Position numbers and translations under genes: made by a program. Positions 17,092 through 25,201 of a DNA stretch of 64,000 nt are shown piece by piece. Each line of letters begins with the position of its first letter. Position 1 is the stretch's first letter. The notes below the pieces were generated by a model. It made no database searches, was not told where the DNA came from, and worked only from the letters and a program-made list of their open reading frames with translations. The DNA comes from Kistimonas sp964291485. Its GTDB lineage: Bacteria; Pseudomonadota; Gammaproteobacteria; Pseudomonadales; Endozoicomonadaceae. Location of the stretch: assembly GCA_964291485.2 (NCBI GenBank), contig OZ220224.1, positions 1,240,001-1,304,000 on the forward strand, in the 5' to 3' direction.

Positions 17092-18251
17092 GGAACCTGC
17101 GATTAAGTCCCCAATAATAAGCTAATCTCCACTCAGCCTTTGCCGGAGATCAGTCATGGACCAACAGCTCAGCTTTTCTGACGCTGAATTTACTCAAAAG
17201 CGTCGCCAGACCCGCAAAGAAATATTCCTTGCCCGTATGGATAAACTGATTCCCTGGCATCGTCTTGAGACAATTATTGAACCTCATTACCCCAAACCCG
17301 GTAATGGGCGTAGACCGTACCCGTTATCCACCATGCTCCGGATACACTGCCTTCAACAATGGTACAGCCTCAGTGATCCGGCCATGGAAGATGCCCTTTA
17401 TGAAATTGCGTCCATGCGATTATTTGCCGGATTATCTCTGGATAAAGCAATTCCTGATCGCACAACCATTATGAACTTTCGACACCTGCTGGAGGCTCAC
17501 AATCTGGCTCGGGCTATTTTCACGGACGTAAACCAATGGCTGACAGAGTCTGGTATCGTTTTGAAAGAAGGCTCTCTGGTCGATGCCACGATCATCGAAG
17601 CTCCGACATCCACAAAGAATCAGACGGGGCAGCGAGATCCCCAAATGCACCAGACCAGAAAGGGTAACCAGTGGTATTTCGGAATGAAGGCGCATATTGG
17701 TGTCGATGCCCGTACAGGTTTGACTCATAGTCTGGCGACAACAGCCGCCAATGAACATGACCTTAATCAAGCCAGTAACCTGTTGCACGGTGATGAACAG
17801 TTTGTCTTTGCCGATGCCGGCTACAGAGGAGCCGAGAAGCGAAAAGCGCTCAATACAGACGCTGTACAGTGGCATATAGCCGAACAACCAGGCAAGTTAA
17901 AGAGACTCAGGAAACACCCTCGAATCAATAAAGTCATTTTGAAAACGGAATACCTGAAAGCCAGCATTCGAGCCAAGGTGGAACATCCCTTCAGAATCAT
18001 CAAATGCCAGTTTGGATTTATCAAAGCCCGTTATCGGGGACTTCGGAAAAATGATGGCAAACTGGCGATGTTATTCGCTCTGGCAAACATGGTTAGACTG
18101 GACCAAATGATCCGGGCACAGGGTTAATGTATCCGAAAGCCGGACAACCGGCTTCAATGGTAAGAAACTGAGTAATTTTCAGGCTGGATAATAGTGAATT
18201 AATGACTTTTCATTCACTGTGTTTCTTTAACGTCACTTGCTCGCAGGTTCC
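17092..18251 (+). mobile_element. IS5-family insertion sequence (1160 bp)
   Basis: The ends are matched inverted repeats, GGAACCTGCGA...AAGT at the left and its complement at the right, bounded by the 4-bp direct repeat CTAG at 17088-17091 and 18252-18255. CTAG is the classic target type of IS5 elements. One transposase gene fills the element. Both ends and the transposase are intact, so it looks recent and potentially mobile. Confidence 0.95.
17156..18127 (+). CDS. IS5-family transposase
   Basis: The 323-residue DDE transposase resembles the E. coli IS5 enzyme along its whole length as I recall it. It opens with LSFSDAEFTQKRRQTRKEIFLARM and a helical DNA-binding region, then the catalytic residues: D in GSLVDATIIEAP, D in FVFADAGYRGAEK, and E in RAKVEHPFRIIK (the R-x-x-x-x-x-K signature of the family). 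No frameshift or stop interrupts it, so it should be active. Confidence 0.96.
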   Translation: MDQQLSFSDAEFTQKRRQTRKEIFLARMDKLIPWHRLETIIEPHYPKPGNGRRPYPLSTMLRIHCLQQWYSLSDPAMEDALYEIASMRLFAGLSLDKAIPDRTTIMNFRHLLEAHNLARAIFTDVNQWLTESGIVLKEGSLVDATIIEAPTSTKNQTGQRDPQMHQTRKGNQWYFGMKAHIGVDARTGLTHSLATTAANEHDLNQASNLLHGDEQFVFADAGYRGAEKRKALNTDAVQWHIAEQPGKLKRLRKHPRINKVILKTEYLKASIRAKVEHPFRIIKCQFGFIKARYRGLRKNDGKLAMLFALANMVRLDQMIRAQG

Positions 18252-20003
18252 CTAGTGAATATTTTTATTATCCAGAACATTGGCTCAATGCCGGTTTTTC
18301 TGCGTCCGATACGCTCTGCGAATTGACGGGGTTGTCGGTTGATTCGGAGCTCAGGGGAACGGATCGTGAATATATTATTGCAGGCATTATATCGTTTGCC
18401 ATCATGGCAGCTATGGATAGGGGGATATCGCTGGTTTCAACCATACAACGAAAACGACTTGTTGATAAACTGGAAAAAAAATACCGGTATCATTTTGTAC
18501 ACAATGCTACCGCCTCATTATATAAGTCGGAAAAGATACCGAATGATAGTTATTGGAAATCTGGTGCTTGTCCGGAAATTTATTATATGAAAACCTCAGA
18601 TGCAAAGACCTTGGTGGCAACCTTTGATTTGGTACGGTCAATGTCAAAGTCCAAGATTCGTATGGTTAATTTTTCCAGTGTTAATGAAAAGAGTAATCCA
18701 TCAATTGCCTGTGTGTAAAAATAATAATGAATTTTTCTGAAAGGTGTGGTTATGAATGTTTCTTTTGACTACGATCGTGCATTTTCCAGAAATATTGGTT
18801 GGTTCACTCAGGAAGAACAAGCATTATTAAAATACTAACGTGTGGCAATTGCTGGAGCGGGTGGGGTCGGTGGTATTCATATTCTAACCCTGGCCCGCCT
18901 TGGTATTAGTCAATTCCATTTGTCAGATTTTGATACGTTTGAACTTGAAAATATGAACCGTCAGGTGGGGGCTGATATGTTGACCCTGGGCAGCAGTAAA
19001 TTGCAGGTCATGGTTGATCAGCTGAAAAGAATCAATCCGAATGTCGATATAAAACTCTTTCCAGAGGGAATCAACGAAAACAATCTGAATGCTTTTTTGG
19101 AGGATGTGGATTGCTATCTCGATGCACTGGATTTTTTTGTGCTTAATATACGACGGTCGCTTTTCAAACAGTGTGCTGAACGAGGTATGTCTGCGACAAC
19201 AGTTGCACCTTTGGGCATGGGCGCTGCCGTATTGAATTTTCTTCCGGGCCATATGTCATTTGAGGATTATTTCTGTTGTGAAGGCCATTCGGAGCAAGAG
19301 CAGTATTTGCGCTTTCTAGTAGGGCTGGCACCGGCGTGTTTACATACCGATTATCTGGTGGATCCAACTACCGTCAATCTGTCGGAAAAACGCGGTCCAT
19401 CAACATTATTGGTTGCGAAATGGCCGGTGCGCTGGCGGCCTCACAGGTTGTAAAACTCCTGCTGAACCGTGGTGATGTCATTGCGGCTCCACGAGCCTTG
19501 CAAATGGATGGCTATACGAGTCAATTAAAAGTCACTTGGCGTCCATGGGGGAACCGAAATCCATTACAACGATTAGCAATCCACTTTGGTAGAAAAGCAT
19601 TTCTTATGCAGAAAATACCTTCAAAGCTGTTGGATGAACCCGAGACAGTTGCGCAAAGAGTGATTGATCACGCGTATTGGGCACCCAGCGGCGATAACGC
19701 CCAACCTTGGCGGTTTGAACTTAAGGGTGATTCTGCATTCACCGTACATATCGCTGATACGAGCAATACGGTTGTTTATGATCTAAATGGGTGGTCGACC
19801 CTTTTGGCCATTGGAGGTTTACTGGAAACCATTGAAATTGCTGCAACGCTGTTTACCCATCGGGCAACCATTCATCAGTTGAGGCCTGATAAAACGCGCA
19901 GTCCTGTTTTTCATGTCAAACTCATTCCTGATGATACCGCTAAGGAGTCTGAACTTCCCCCGCTTTTGTGGACACCTCATTCCTAATCCAATGAGGTGCT
20001 TAA

Positions 20004-20360
20004 ATGACAAGTTACAGACCTGATAAACCAACGCGTCGCTACACCAATGAGTACAAAGTCAGTGCTGTTCGAATGACCTTCAAACCTGGTGTGATGATCA
20101 AAGATGTCGCTGCCTACCTAGACATCCATCCGTTTATGTTGTCTCGTTGGCGCAAAGAATATTTTGAGGGCAGTCTTGTGGCCGATGAACGCAAAGTCTC
20201 CAGAAATCTTGAGACTATCCCCAGAAAAAAAGAGCTGACTGACAGCGAGCGGATCAAGAAACTCGAGGCCGAGAATGCCGCTCTCAAAAAAGAGGTCGAT
20301 TTTCTAAAAAAGTGGGAAACGTTTCTCGCGGAACAACGCAGGAAAGATTCGCGTTCATAG
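20004..20360 (+). CDS. IS3-family OrfA (transposase DNA-binding subunit)
   Basis: The 118-residue OrfA has an N-terminal helix-turn-helix (about residues 15-50, YTNEYKVSAVRMTFKPG ... ISRWR-type MLSRWRKEYFEG) and a leucine-zipper-like coiled coil (about 75-105, LEAENAALKKEVDFLKK). It binds the inverted repeats. The last codons contain an in-frame A AAA AAG slip site at 20306-20312, where translation can shift by -1 into orfB to make the fused OrfAB transposase. Confidence 0.93.
   Translation: MTSYRPDKPTRRYTNEYKVSAVRMTFKPGVMIKDVAAYLDIHPFMLSRWRKEYFEGSLVADERKVSRNLETIPRKKELTDSERIKKLEAENAALKKEVDFLKKWETFLAEQRRKDSRS
20306..20312 (+). promoter_or_regulatory. Programmed -1 ribosomal frameshift site in the IS3 element
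   Basis: The heptamer A AAA AAG is read by OrfA as cta-aaa-aag. A slip of one base back moves ribosomes onto GTG at 20312 and the orfB frame. This is the standard slippery sequence of IS3-family elements. Confidence 0.85.
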
Positions 20361-21196
20361 GGTTCCACCATCAGCGTTTCGGGATTCGCTTTCTCTGTAA
20401 ACGTCTGAATGTTACCTGCAGTGGCTTTCATGCTTGGCGAAACCGAAAGCCTTGTCAGCGTAAACTTGATGACCAGTTGCTTTTACAGCGCATCCAGTCT
20501 GTCTTTGATAAAAGCAAGGGACGCTATGGAAGCCCGCGCATCTTCAAGGTGCTTCGTAACCAGGGGATAAGTGTTGGCAGAAAACGCGTAGAGCGCTTGA
20601 TGCGAGAAGCTCAACTGAAAGGCCGTGTGGCTCGCATTTATCGCAGAAAGCCTCTGCCACAACGAGCTTGTGACCCTGTGCCTAACATTCGCAAAGATCT
20701 CCCCAAGCCAACGGCGATTAACCAGCACTGGACGTCGGATGTGACCTATATAAAACTACAAGGACGATGGATGTTCCTGGCTGTCGTGCTGGATCTGTAT
20801 TCACGGAAAGTCGTTGGATGGTCGCTAAAAAACAACCGGACAGCGGCTTTAACCAAAGCTGCCCTGTTGATGGCCATCAGAAATCGACGCCCTCCGAAAG
20901 GGCTTGTTTTTCACTCAGACCAAGGCATCGAATTCCGAGCCACAGAGCTTCATAACGTACATAAACGCTATGGGTTCATACCCAGTATGAATCGCGCCTA
21001 CCGATGCACTGACAACGCGGAGATGGAATCATTTTTTCATTCATTGAAAGGTGAGTTGATTACTGGAACCACATTCCGCAGTGTTCACCACCTACGTGAT
21101 TCATTAGCTGGATATATACAGCATTTTTATAACCGTGCTCGACTGCACTCAAGCCTTAATTATCAATCTCCGGTAGAATACGAGGCGGCAGCTTAG
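20312..21196 (+). CDS. IS3-family OrfB (DDE integrase domain)
   Basis: The 294-codon frame is entered by -1 frameshift from orfA. It starts with the HTH_21 region (FGIRFLCKRLNVTCSGFHAW) and continues into a retroviral-type integrase core with the DDE residues: D in HWTSDVTYIKLQ, D in LVFHSDQGIEF, and E in NAEMESFFHSLKGE. The GTG listed at its head lies within the slip site and is probably not a strong start. No stop interrupts it, so the element appears functional. Confidence 0.95.
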   Translation: MGNVSRGTTQERFAFIGFHHQRFGIRFLCKRLNVTCSGFHAWRNRKPCQRKLDDQLLLQRIQSVFDKSKGRYGSPRIFKVLRNQGISVGRKRVERLMREAQLKGRVARIYRRKPLPQRACDPVPNIRKDLPKPTAINQHWTSDVTYIKLQGRWMFLAVVLDLYSRKVVGWSLKNNRTAALTKAALLMAIRNRRPPKGLVFHSDQGIEFRATELHNVHKRYGFIPSMNRAYRCTDNAEMESFFHSLKGELITGTTFRSVHHLRDSLAGYIQHFYNRARLHSSLNYQSPVEYEAAA

Positions 21197-22033
21197 CTGT
21201 AGAAGGGTGTCCATTTTATCGGGGGAAGATCAGTCTCCTCTCGCGCCTTACATTAAGCACCGTACCGTTCAACGACGCAGCATGGGTACGCGACCATTGA
21301 GTGCATATGAAAAGTCGGTGATGGAGCGTGCTTTACTCGAAGGGGGTTGAAGTCATATGGCTGGAGTCTCAGCCACAAAAAAATAAAGTGGCAAGATTGC
21401 TGTTTGCTAATGGCAAAACCCGGCTGACCATGAAAGAAGCCTACCCGACACACAGGGACGTTATTGATTGGGAAAACCCCGTTAAAAGTCCCGATAAAAT
21501 TCCTGTTAAAGCGGTTGGGCTCGATCAACTAACGACAACAGTCTTCAAGTGGACAATGGCCAGTTGGCGAAGAGTGAAATTCATGAATTATTTTTGGCCG
21601 GTACCTGGTTGCCACGCATTCAGCTGGACTGGTTGCCAGCAAAGAATAGCTCGGCGCATTTTGCTTTGGTTGCCACAAAAATTCCTGAAAACCACAATGA
21701 TTACATATCAGCATGTCAGGCTATGCAACGTTTATGGTTAACGGCATCAAAACTGAATTTGGGTTTTCAGCCAGAACAGACTCCAGTCATATTCAATCGT
21801 TATCTCAACTTATCTATAAAGTTTACGGACAGTACACATGTTTTGAATCATGCCAGAAAGGTAAAGCACCAATTTGATCAATTGTTCAGTGAGAAAGCTG
21901 AACGGGTGGTATTTATGGGGCGTTTGGGGCGCAGCAAAATTCCCGTTTCTCGTTCTATAAGAAAAAACTGGACAGAGTTATTGGTTGAACCTGTAACGCA
22001 ATAGTTCTTTGTGCTTTGACAGTAACAGGCAAT

Positions 22034-22062
22034 AAAAAAGGGTACTTGCAGTACCCTTTTTT
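22034..22062. terminator. Bidirectional intrinsic terminator
   Basis: A 12-bp stem AAAAAAGGGTAC / GTACCCTTTTTT with a 5-base loop gives a T tract on both strands. It lies between the decayed plus-strand gene (ends 22004) and the minus-strand sctC (ends 22086), so it can stop transcription from both sides. Confidence 0.85.
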
Positions 22063-22085
22063 ATGCAGTTTTTGCCGCTGTTACG

Positions 22086-24068
22086 TTACATCAAATTCAC
22101 AATACGCGGTGTGATAAGAAATAACCGGACGGTTTTAACGTAGGTATCGGACTTGGAACGGAACATGGCGCCGACAAGCGGAATATCGCCCAGTACGGGT
22201 ACCTTGCTGACGCTTTGGTTATTGGATTCGTAATAGTAACCACCAATCAACAGACTTTCATTTTCGTCAATGACTGCCTGAGTGCTGATGGTGCTGTTCT
22301 TAATAGTGGGCAGTTCTTTGACATTCTCTTTGGTGTCACCCCGAGCGCCATCCTGAATGTTTACACTGAGGTGAATCTTACGACCGGTGACTTCTTCCAC
22401 TATCCGTGGGGTTACCTTGAGCACTGAGCCGTAGGTGACGGGGAATAGCTGGGCATCTTCGGTGCTGGCCACTTCAACATAGAATGTCTGACTGTTGTCC
22501 AGTACCGCTTCCATATTGTCCAGCGTCAGGACAGAGGGACGGGCCAGAACCTTGGCCTTACCTTCAGATGACAACAGGTTGACCTGGGTAAACAGTCGTC
22601 CACTGGTGTTCTGGATAATGGTACTGAAGGTGTCGCTGACATTGGTATCGCTGCTGAATGGATTGAACTCAATAAAATCACTGCCGCTGCTGTTGAGATC
22701 CAGTTTCCAGTTCACCCCGAGGCGATCGAGGCTGTCTGTGTTGATATCAATAATGGACACGTTGATTTCAACCTGGGCGAGCGGTTTGTCGAGCGTATTG
22801 ATCAGGCTGGCATACATCGCCATTTTGGTGGTGAGGTCATGCACGATGACAGCATTCAAACGACGATCGGCGTTGATATAGACATTCTCTGCTTTCACGC
22901 TCGGGTTGGGATCCGACGATTGCTGTGCACTGCTTCCGGCAGGCGTGGCTTTCTGCACGCTCTGCATGGACTGGTGGGTGACACCGCCACTCATTGAAAT
23001 ACCACCACCCTGAACAATCTCACGAAGAATGCTGGCAACACCCGGAATCGTGACCTGCTGACTTCTGAAGTTAAAGTTACGGTCATCGGCCCAGGCGTAT
23101 TTCAGGGGAAATACCTTGACGGTCATCTGGCTTTTTTGCCGGGTGCCAGCCTTGGAATCAAGGAGTGATGCGGTTTGTGTGACCAGTTCCATATACCGGG
23201 GCGGACCTGATAGATAGATGATTCCTTCGGCCGGCTTGGCGCGCCAATAGAAACGGTTATCCCATATACCGATGTCGATCAGCGTCTGACGGAATTCCTC
23301 AGCACTCATGTACTGCAGGCTGATAATTTCTTTTTCAATTTCCTGACTGTTGTAGATGTAAAGGGTATTACCATCGAAGTACCAGATCAGGTTATTGATG
23401 TGGGCCATTTTGTCGAGGAATTCGACCGGGGTCAGTGGTCCGAAACGACCGTTGACGACACCTTCGACAAATTCGCTGAGTACAATCGGAATACCATAGT
23501 TACTGGCGAAGTTGCGCAGCACATCGGCGACGGGTTCTCCATTACCGAAATAGGCGTAGGGTTTGGTAGTGTTGAAAGCTTGCCGTTGTTGTGAGGGACG
23601 CGGCTCATTTATGTTCGTTTGGTTTGCATTCGCTTGATTGGCCGGATAAGGGGCGGAACTGTTCCGAGGTAGCGGTGGCGACGTGGTGACCTGATTCTGG
23701 TTGATTTCAGACTGGTAGAAGCGGTTATCCATCGGAATGCCTGCTGCGGCGTCCTTTCCGGCAGCCGGTGCTTCTTCCGGCAGGAGTAACTCTTCAGGGT
23801 ATTCATTGCCTGGCATGTAGATGATCTGGCCGACCATGACTTCGTCGGGATCACTGATGCTGTTGTGATGGGACAGGAGGGCGACCGGGTAGCCATACAT
23901 CTGGGCAATCTGGGAAAGGGACTCCCCAGGCTGGACGATATGCTTCTGAGTGTGGTTGGCTGAGGAATAACCGTTGTCGTACCCATAGCCCTGCTGTGCC
24001 AGGCTCACTGGCGACAGGTTGAACATGAGTATCGAACCGGCGAGTGACAGTGCCGTCACAATTCGCAT
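22086..24068 (-). CDS. sctC: T3SS outer-membrane secretin SctC with N-terminal LysM domain
   Basis: The 660-residue secretin forms the outer ring of the secretion channel. ATG 24068 is chosen because AAGGAGG precedes it by 10 bp and a signal peptide follows (MRIVTALSLAGSILMF ... VSLA). Residues about 42-86 form a LysM peptidoglycan-binding domain (HIVQPGESLSQIAQMYGYP ... GQIIYMPG). N0/N1-type secretin domains follow from about residue 180 (KPYAYFGNGEPVADVLRNFA), and the C-terminal secretin core contains VEINVSIIDINTDSLDRLGV, VLARPSVLTLDNMEA and GSVLKVTPRIVEE. It is transcribed away from sctX. A LysM domain is not a usual part of SctC. Confidence 0.93.
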   Translation of the reverse strand: MRIVTALSLAGSILMFNLSPVSLAQQGYGYDNGYSSANHTQKHIVQPGESLSQIAQMYGYPVALLSHHNSISDPDEVMVGQIIYMPGNEYPEELLLPEEAPAAGKDAAAGIPMDNRFYQSEINQNQVTTSPPLPRNSSAPYPANQANANQTNINEPRPSQQRQAFNTTKPYAYFGNGEPVADVLRNFASNYGIPIVLSEFVEGVVNGRFGPLTPVEFLDKMAHINNLIWYFDGNTLYIYNSQEIEKEIISLQYMSAEEFRQTLIDIGIWDNRFYWRAKPAEGIIYLSGPPRYMELVTQTASLLDSKAGTRQKSQMTVKVFPLKYAWADDRNFNFRSQQVTIPGVASILREIVQGGGISMSGGVTHQSMQSVQKATPAGSSAQQSSDPNPSVKAENVYINADRRLNAVIVHDLTTKMAMYASLINTLDKPLAQVEINVSIIDINTDSLDRLGVNWKLDLNSSGSDFIEFNPFSSDTNVSDTFSTIIQNTSGRLFTQVNLLSSEGKAKVLARPSVLTLDNMEAVLDNSQTFYVEVASTEDAQLFPVTYGSVLKVTPRIVEEVTGRKIHLSVNIQDGARGDTKENVKELPTIKNSTISTQAVIDENESLLIGGYYYESNNQSVSKVPVLGDIPLVGAMFRSKSDTYVKTVRLFLITPRIVNLM

Positions 24069-24452
24069 TGCTTTAACGCCTCCTTGCTGAAGTCTGGCCA
24101 AAACTCCAACAGAACCCCGCCGCTAAGGTCTGAGCACAGGATACTGCCTCATTCCGTTGATCATGTCCGTATGACAGGTGTTAAAAAGAATCGGGCAACT
24201 TTAGTACGGTTTTATAATAAAAAACGACTTCAATATCACAAGTTTATACAACGAATAGCCAGTCTGCACAATTAACTGTCATTTGGCGGGATGGTTGATG
24301 GCTTATGAGGTTTACGCGCCAGATTGTTGATCGCAAATAGCAAAAAAACCGGATTTCACCGGTTCCAGGTAGTGGGGATTTCCACTGGGCTTCTAAACTT
24401 TTAAGAAGGCATAACAGCCCTTTTCATGTATGGATGCAGGACGACGCTACGG
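24069..24452. promoter_or_regulatory. Divergent control region between sctC and sctX
   Basis: The 384-bp region has no convincing gene. It must hold the promoters for sctC (minus) and sctX-Y-V (plus). The sctX side carries two adjacent small hairpins in the presumed leader, AACCGG-ATTTCA-CCGGTT (24347-24364) and AGTGG-GGATTT-CCACT (24371-24386), followed by an imperfect CTTCTAAA/TTAAGAAG repeat around 24390-24408. I cannot place the promoters with confidence. Confidence 0.5.
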
Positions 24453-24845
24453 ATGGCAATGAATCTGGACATCAACCGCGGTCTGACCGGAATCAGCTAC
24501 CTGACGGATACGTCTGAACTGCCTGAGCTTGGCGCTTCCCGAAAAACCACCGTTTCCACCGCCAACAGTTATTCCGTTGCCGATAACGTGGGTGATGCCC
24601 TGGGCTATGACAACCAGGATAAAAAGCTCGCTGACTTTGCCCGTAATGCGGTGAGGCATCAGTACAACGTGTCTGAACATAAGGACAACCTGAAGGCGAC
24701 GAAAGAATTCATTACCGATGTCATGAACAGTGATATCCCTGACGATGACAAGGCTGTGCTCAAGACCATGCTGACGGAAATCGAACAGGATGAACTGCTT
24801 TTCCAGGATGCACAGATGCGCGGTCTTGTGCTGATCGCGGTGTAA
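24453..24845 (+). CDS. sctX: T3SS export protein SctX (YscX-like)
   Basis: The 130-residue soluble protein starts at ATG 24453 (or 24459, MNLDINRG). The C-terminal 70 residues, with KKLADFARNAVRHQYNV and a final run ILEIEQDELLFQDAQMRGL-type helix, resemble the end of Yersinia YscX as I recall it. YscX is an early-exported protein that needs YscY as chaperone and docks on SctV. The next two genes are a YscY-like TPR protein and sctV, the exact yscX-Y-V order. Sequence similarity alone would be weak. Confidence 0.7.
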   Translation: MAMNLDINRGLTGISYLTDTSELPELGASRKTTVSTANSYSVADNVGDALGYDNQDKKLADFARNAVRHQYNVSEHKDNLKATKEFITDVMNSDIPDDDKAVLKTMLTEIEQDELLFQDAQMRGLVLIAV

Positions 24846-24848
24846 ATC

Positions 24849-25175
24849 ATGGCAACAGAGATTGATCAGGGGAAGATCGACTGGCTGTTGACCCAGGCCT
24901 ACACCAAGATGCGTCACCGACAGTACAAAAGCAGCCTGGCCTTGCTCAAGGGATTGTGTGTTCTGGCGCCGGATCATCCCGAAGTTTACCGCATGTTGTC
25001 CTATACCCTCCTGCAGGCGGACCAGCCTGAAGAATGCCTGCAGATGGTCGATAAGTACCTGCAATATCTGCCTTCAGCCGCGGACGATGAAGAGATCCGC
25101 TGGATAGAGGCCAGAGCCAGGTTGCGGCTGGATAAAACTGCGAACGGAGCCCAGCAAGGCGAAACATCCGATTAA
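24849..25175 (+). CDS. sctY: SctY (YscY-like) TPR chaperone
   Basis: The 108-residue protein consists of about two TPR-like motifs (AYTKMRHRQYKSSLALLKGL and EVYRMLSYTLLQADQPEECL) and a polar tail. YscY-type proteins are small TPR chaperones that bind YscX and SctV. It starts 3 bp after the sctX stop and ends 26 bp before sctV, which indicates coupled expression. A general SycD-like chaperone is the main alternative. Confidence 0.75.
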   Translation: MATEIDQGKIDWLLTQAYTKMRHRQYKSSLALLKGLCVLAPDHPEVYRMLSYTLLQADQPEECLQMVDKYLQYLPSAADDEEIRWIEARARLRLDKTANGAQQGETSD

Positions 25176-25201
25176 CCGCCGTAGTCGACCGGCAGGGGAC
25201 C

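Larger units (their letters stand above)
16862..18718 (+). pseudogene. Unknown T3SS-linked gene split by an IS5-type element
   Basis: Residues 1-76 are coded at 16862-17089 and the rest resumes after the insertion. Removing the element and one CTAG copy joins ...CGG TTA CCT to AGT GAA TAT in frame and gives a single protein of about 230 residues ending NPSIACV at 18718. The intact protein has no signal peptide; a modestly hydrophobic stretch IIAGIISFAIMAAMDRGIS lies near residue 120. I do not recognise the family. Its place immediately after sctL suggests a secreted or accessory T3SS protein. The gene is now inactive unless the fragments act alone. Confidence 0.8.
19950..21232 (+). mobile_element. 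IS3-family insertion sequence (1283 bp)
   Basis: The element runs from TGAACTTCCCCCG to CGGGGGAAGATCA. The left and right termini are imperfect inverted repeats (TGAxCTTCCCCCG then TGGACACC), and the 3-bp direct repeat GTC flanks it at 19947-19949 and 21233-21235. Removing it restores the reading frame of the nitroreductase part of the host gene across the junction. It carries overlapping orfA and orfB. Confidence 0.93.
18752..22004 (+). pseudogene. Decayed ThiF-type E1 / nitroreductase fusion gene
   Basis: The reconstructed protein of about 650 residues combines an E1/ThiF-like Rossmann domain (VAIAGAGGVGG, DFDTFELENMNRQ) with a C-terminal nitroreductase-like domain (AYWAPSGDNAQPWRFEL, later GLDQLTTTVFKW and LAGTWLPRIQLDWLPA). 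At least five lesions are visible: an in-frame TAA at 18836, a one-base frameshift near 19399-19410, an IS3 element after 19949, a frameshift in a G5 run at 21342-21346, and another in a T5 run at 21591-21595. The intact family acts in cofactor or peptide adenylation chemistry, but the substrate is not known. The gene is dead here. Confidence 0.85.
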
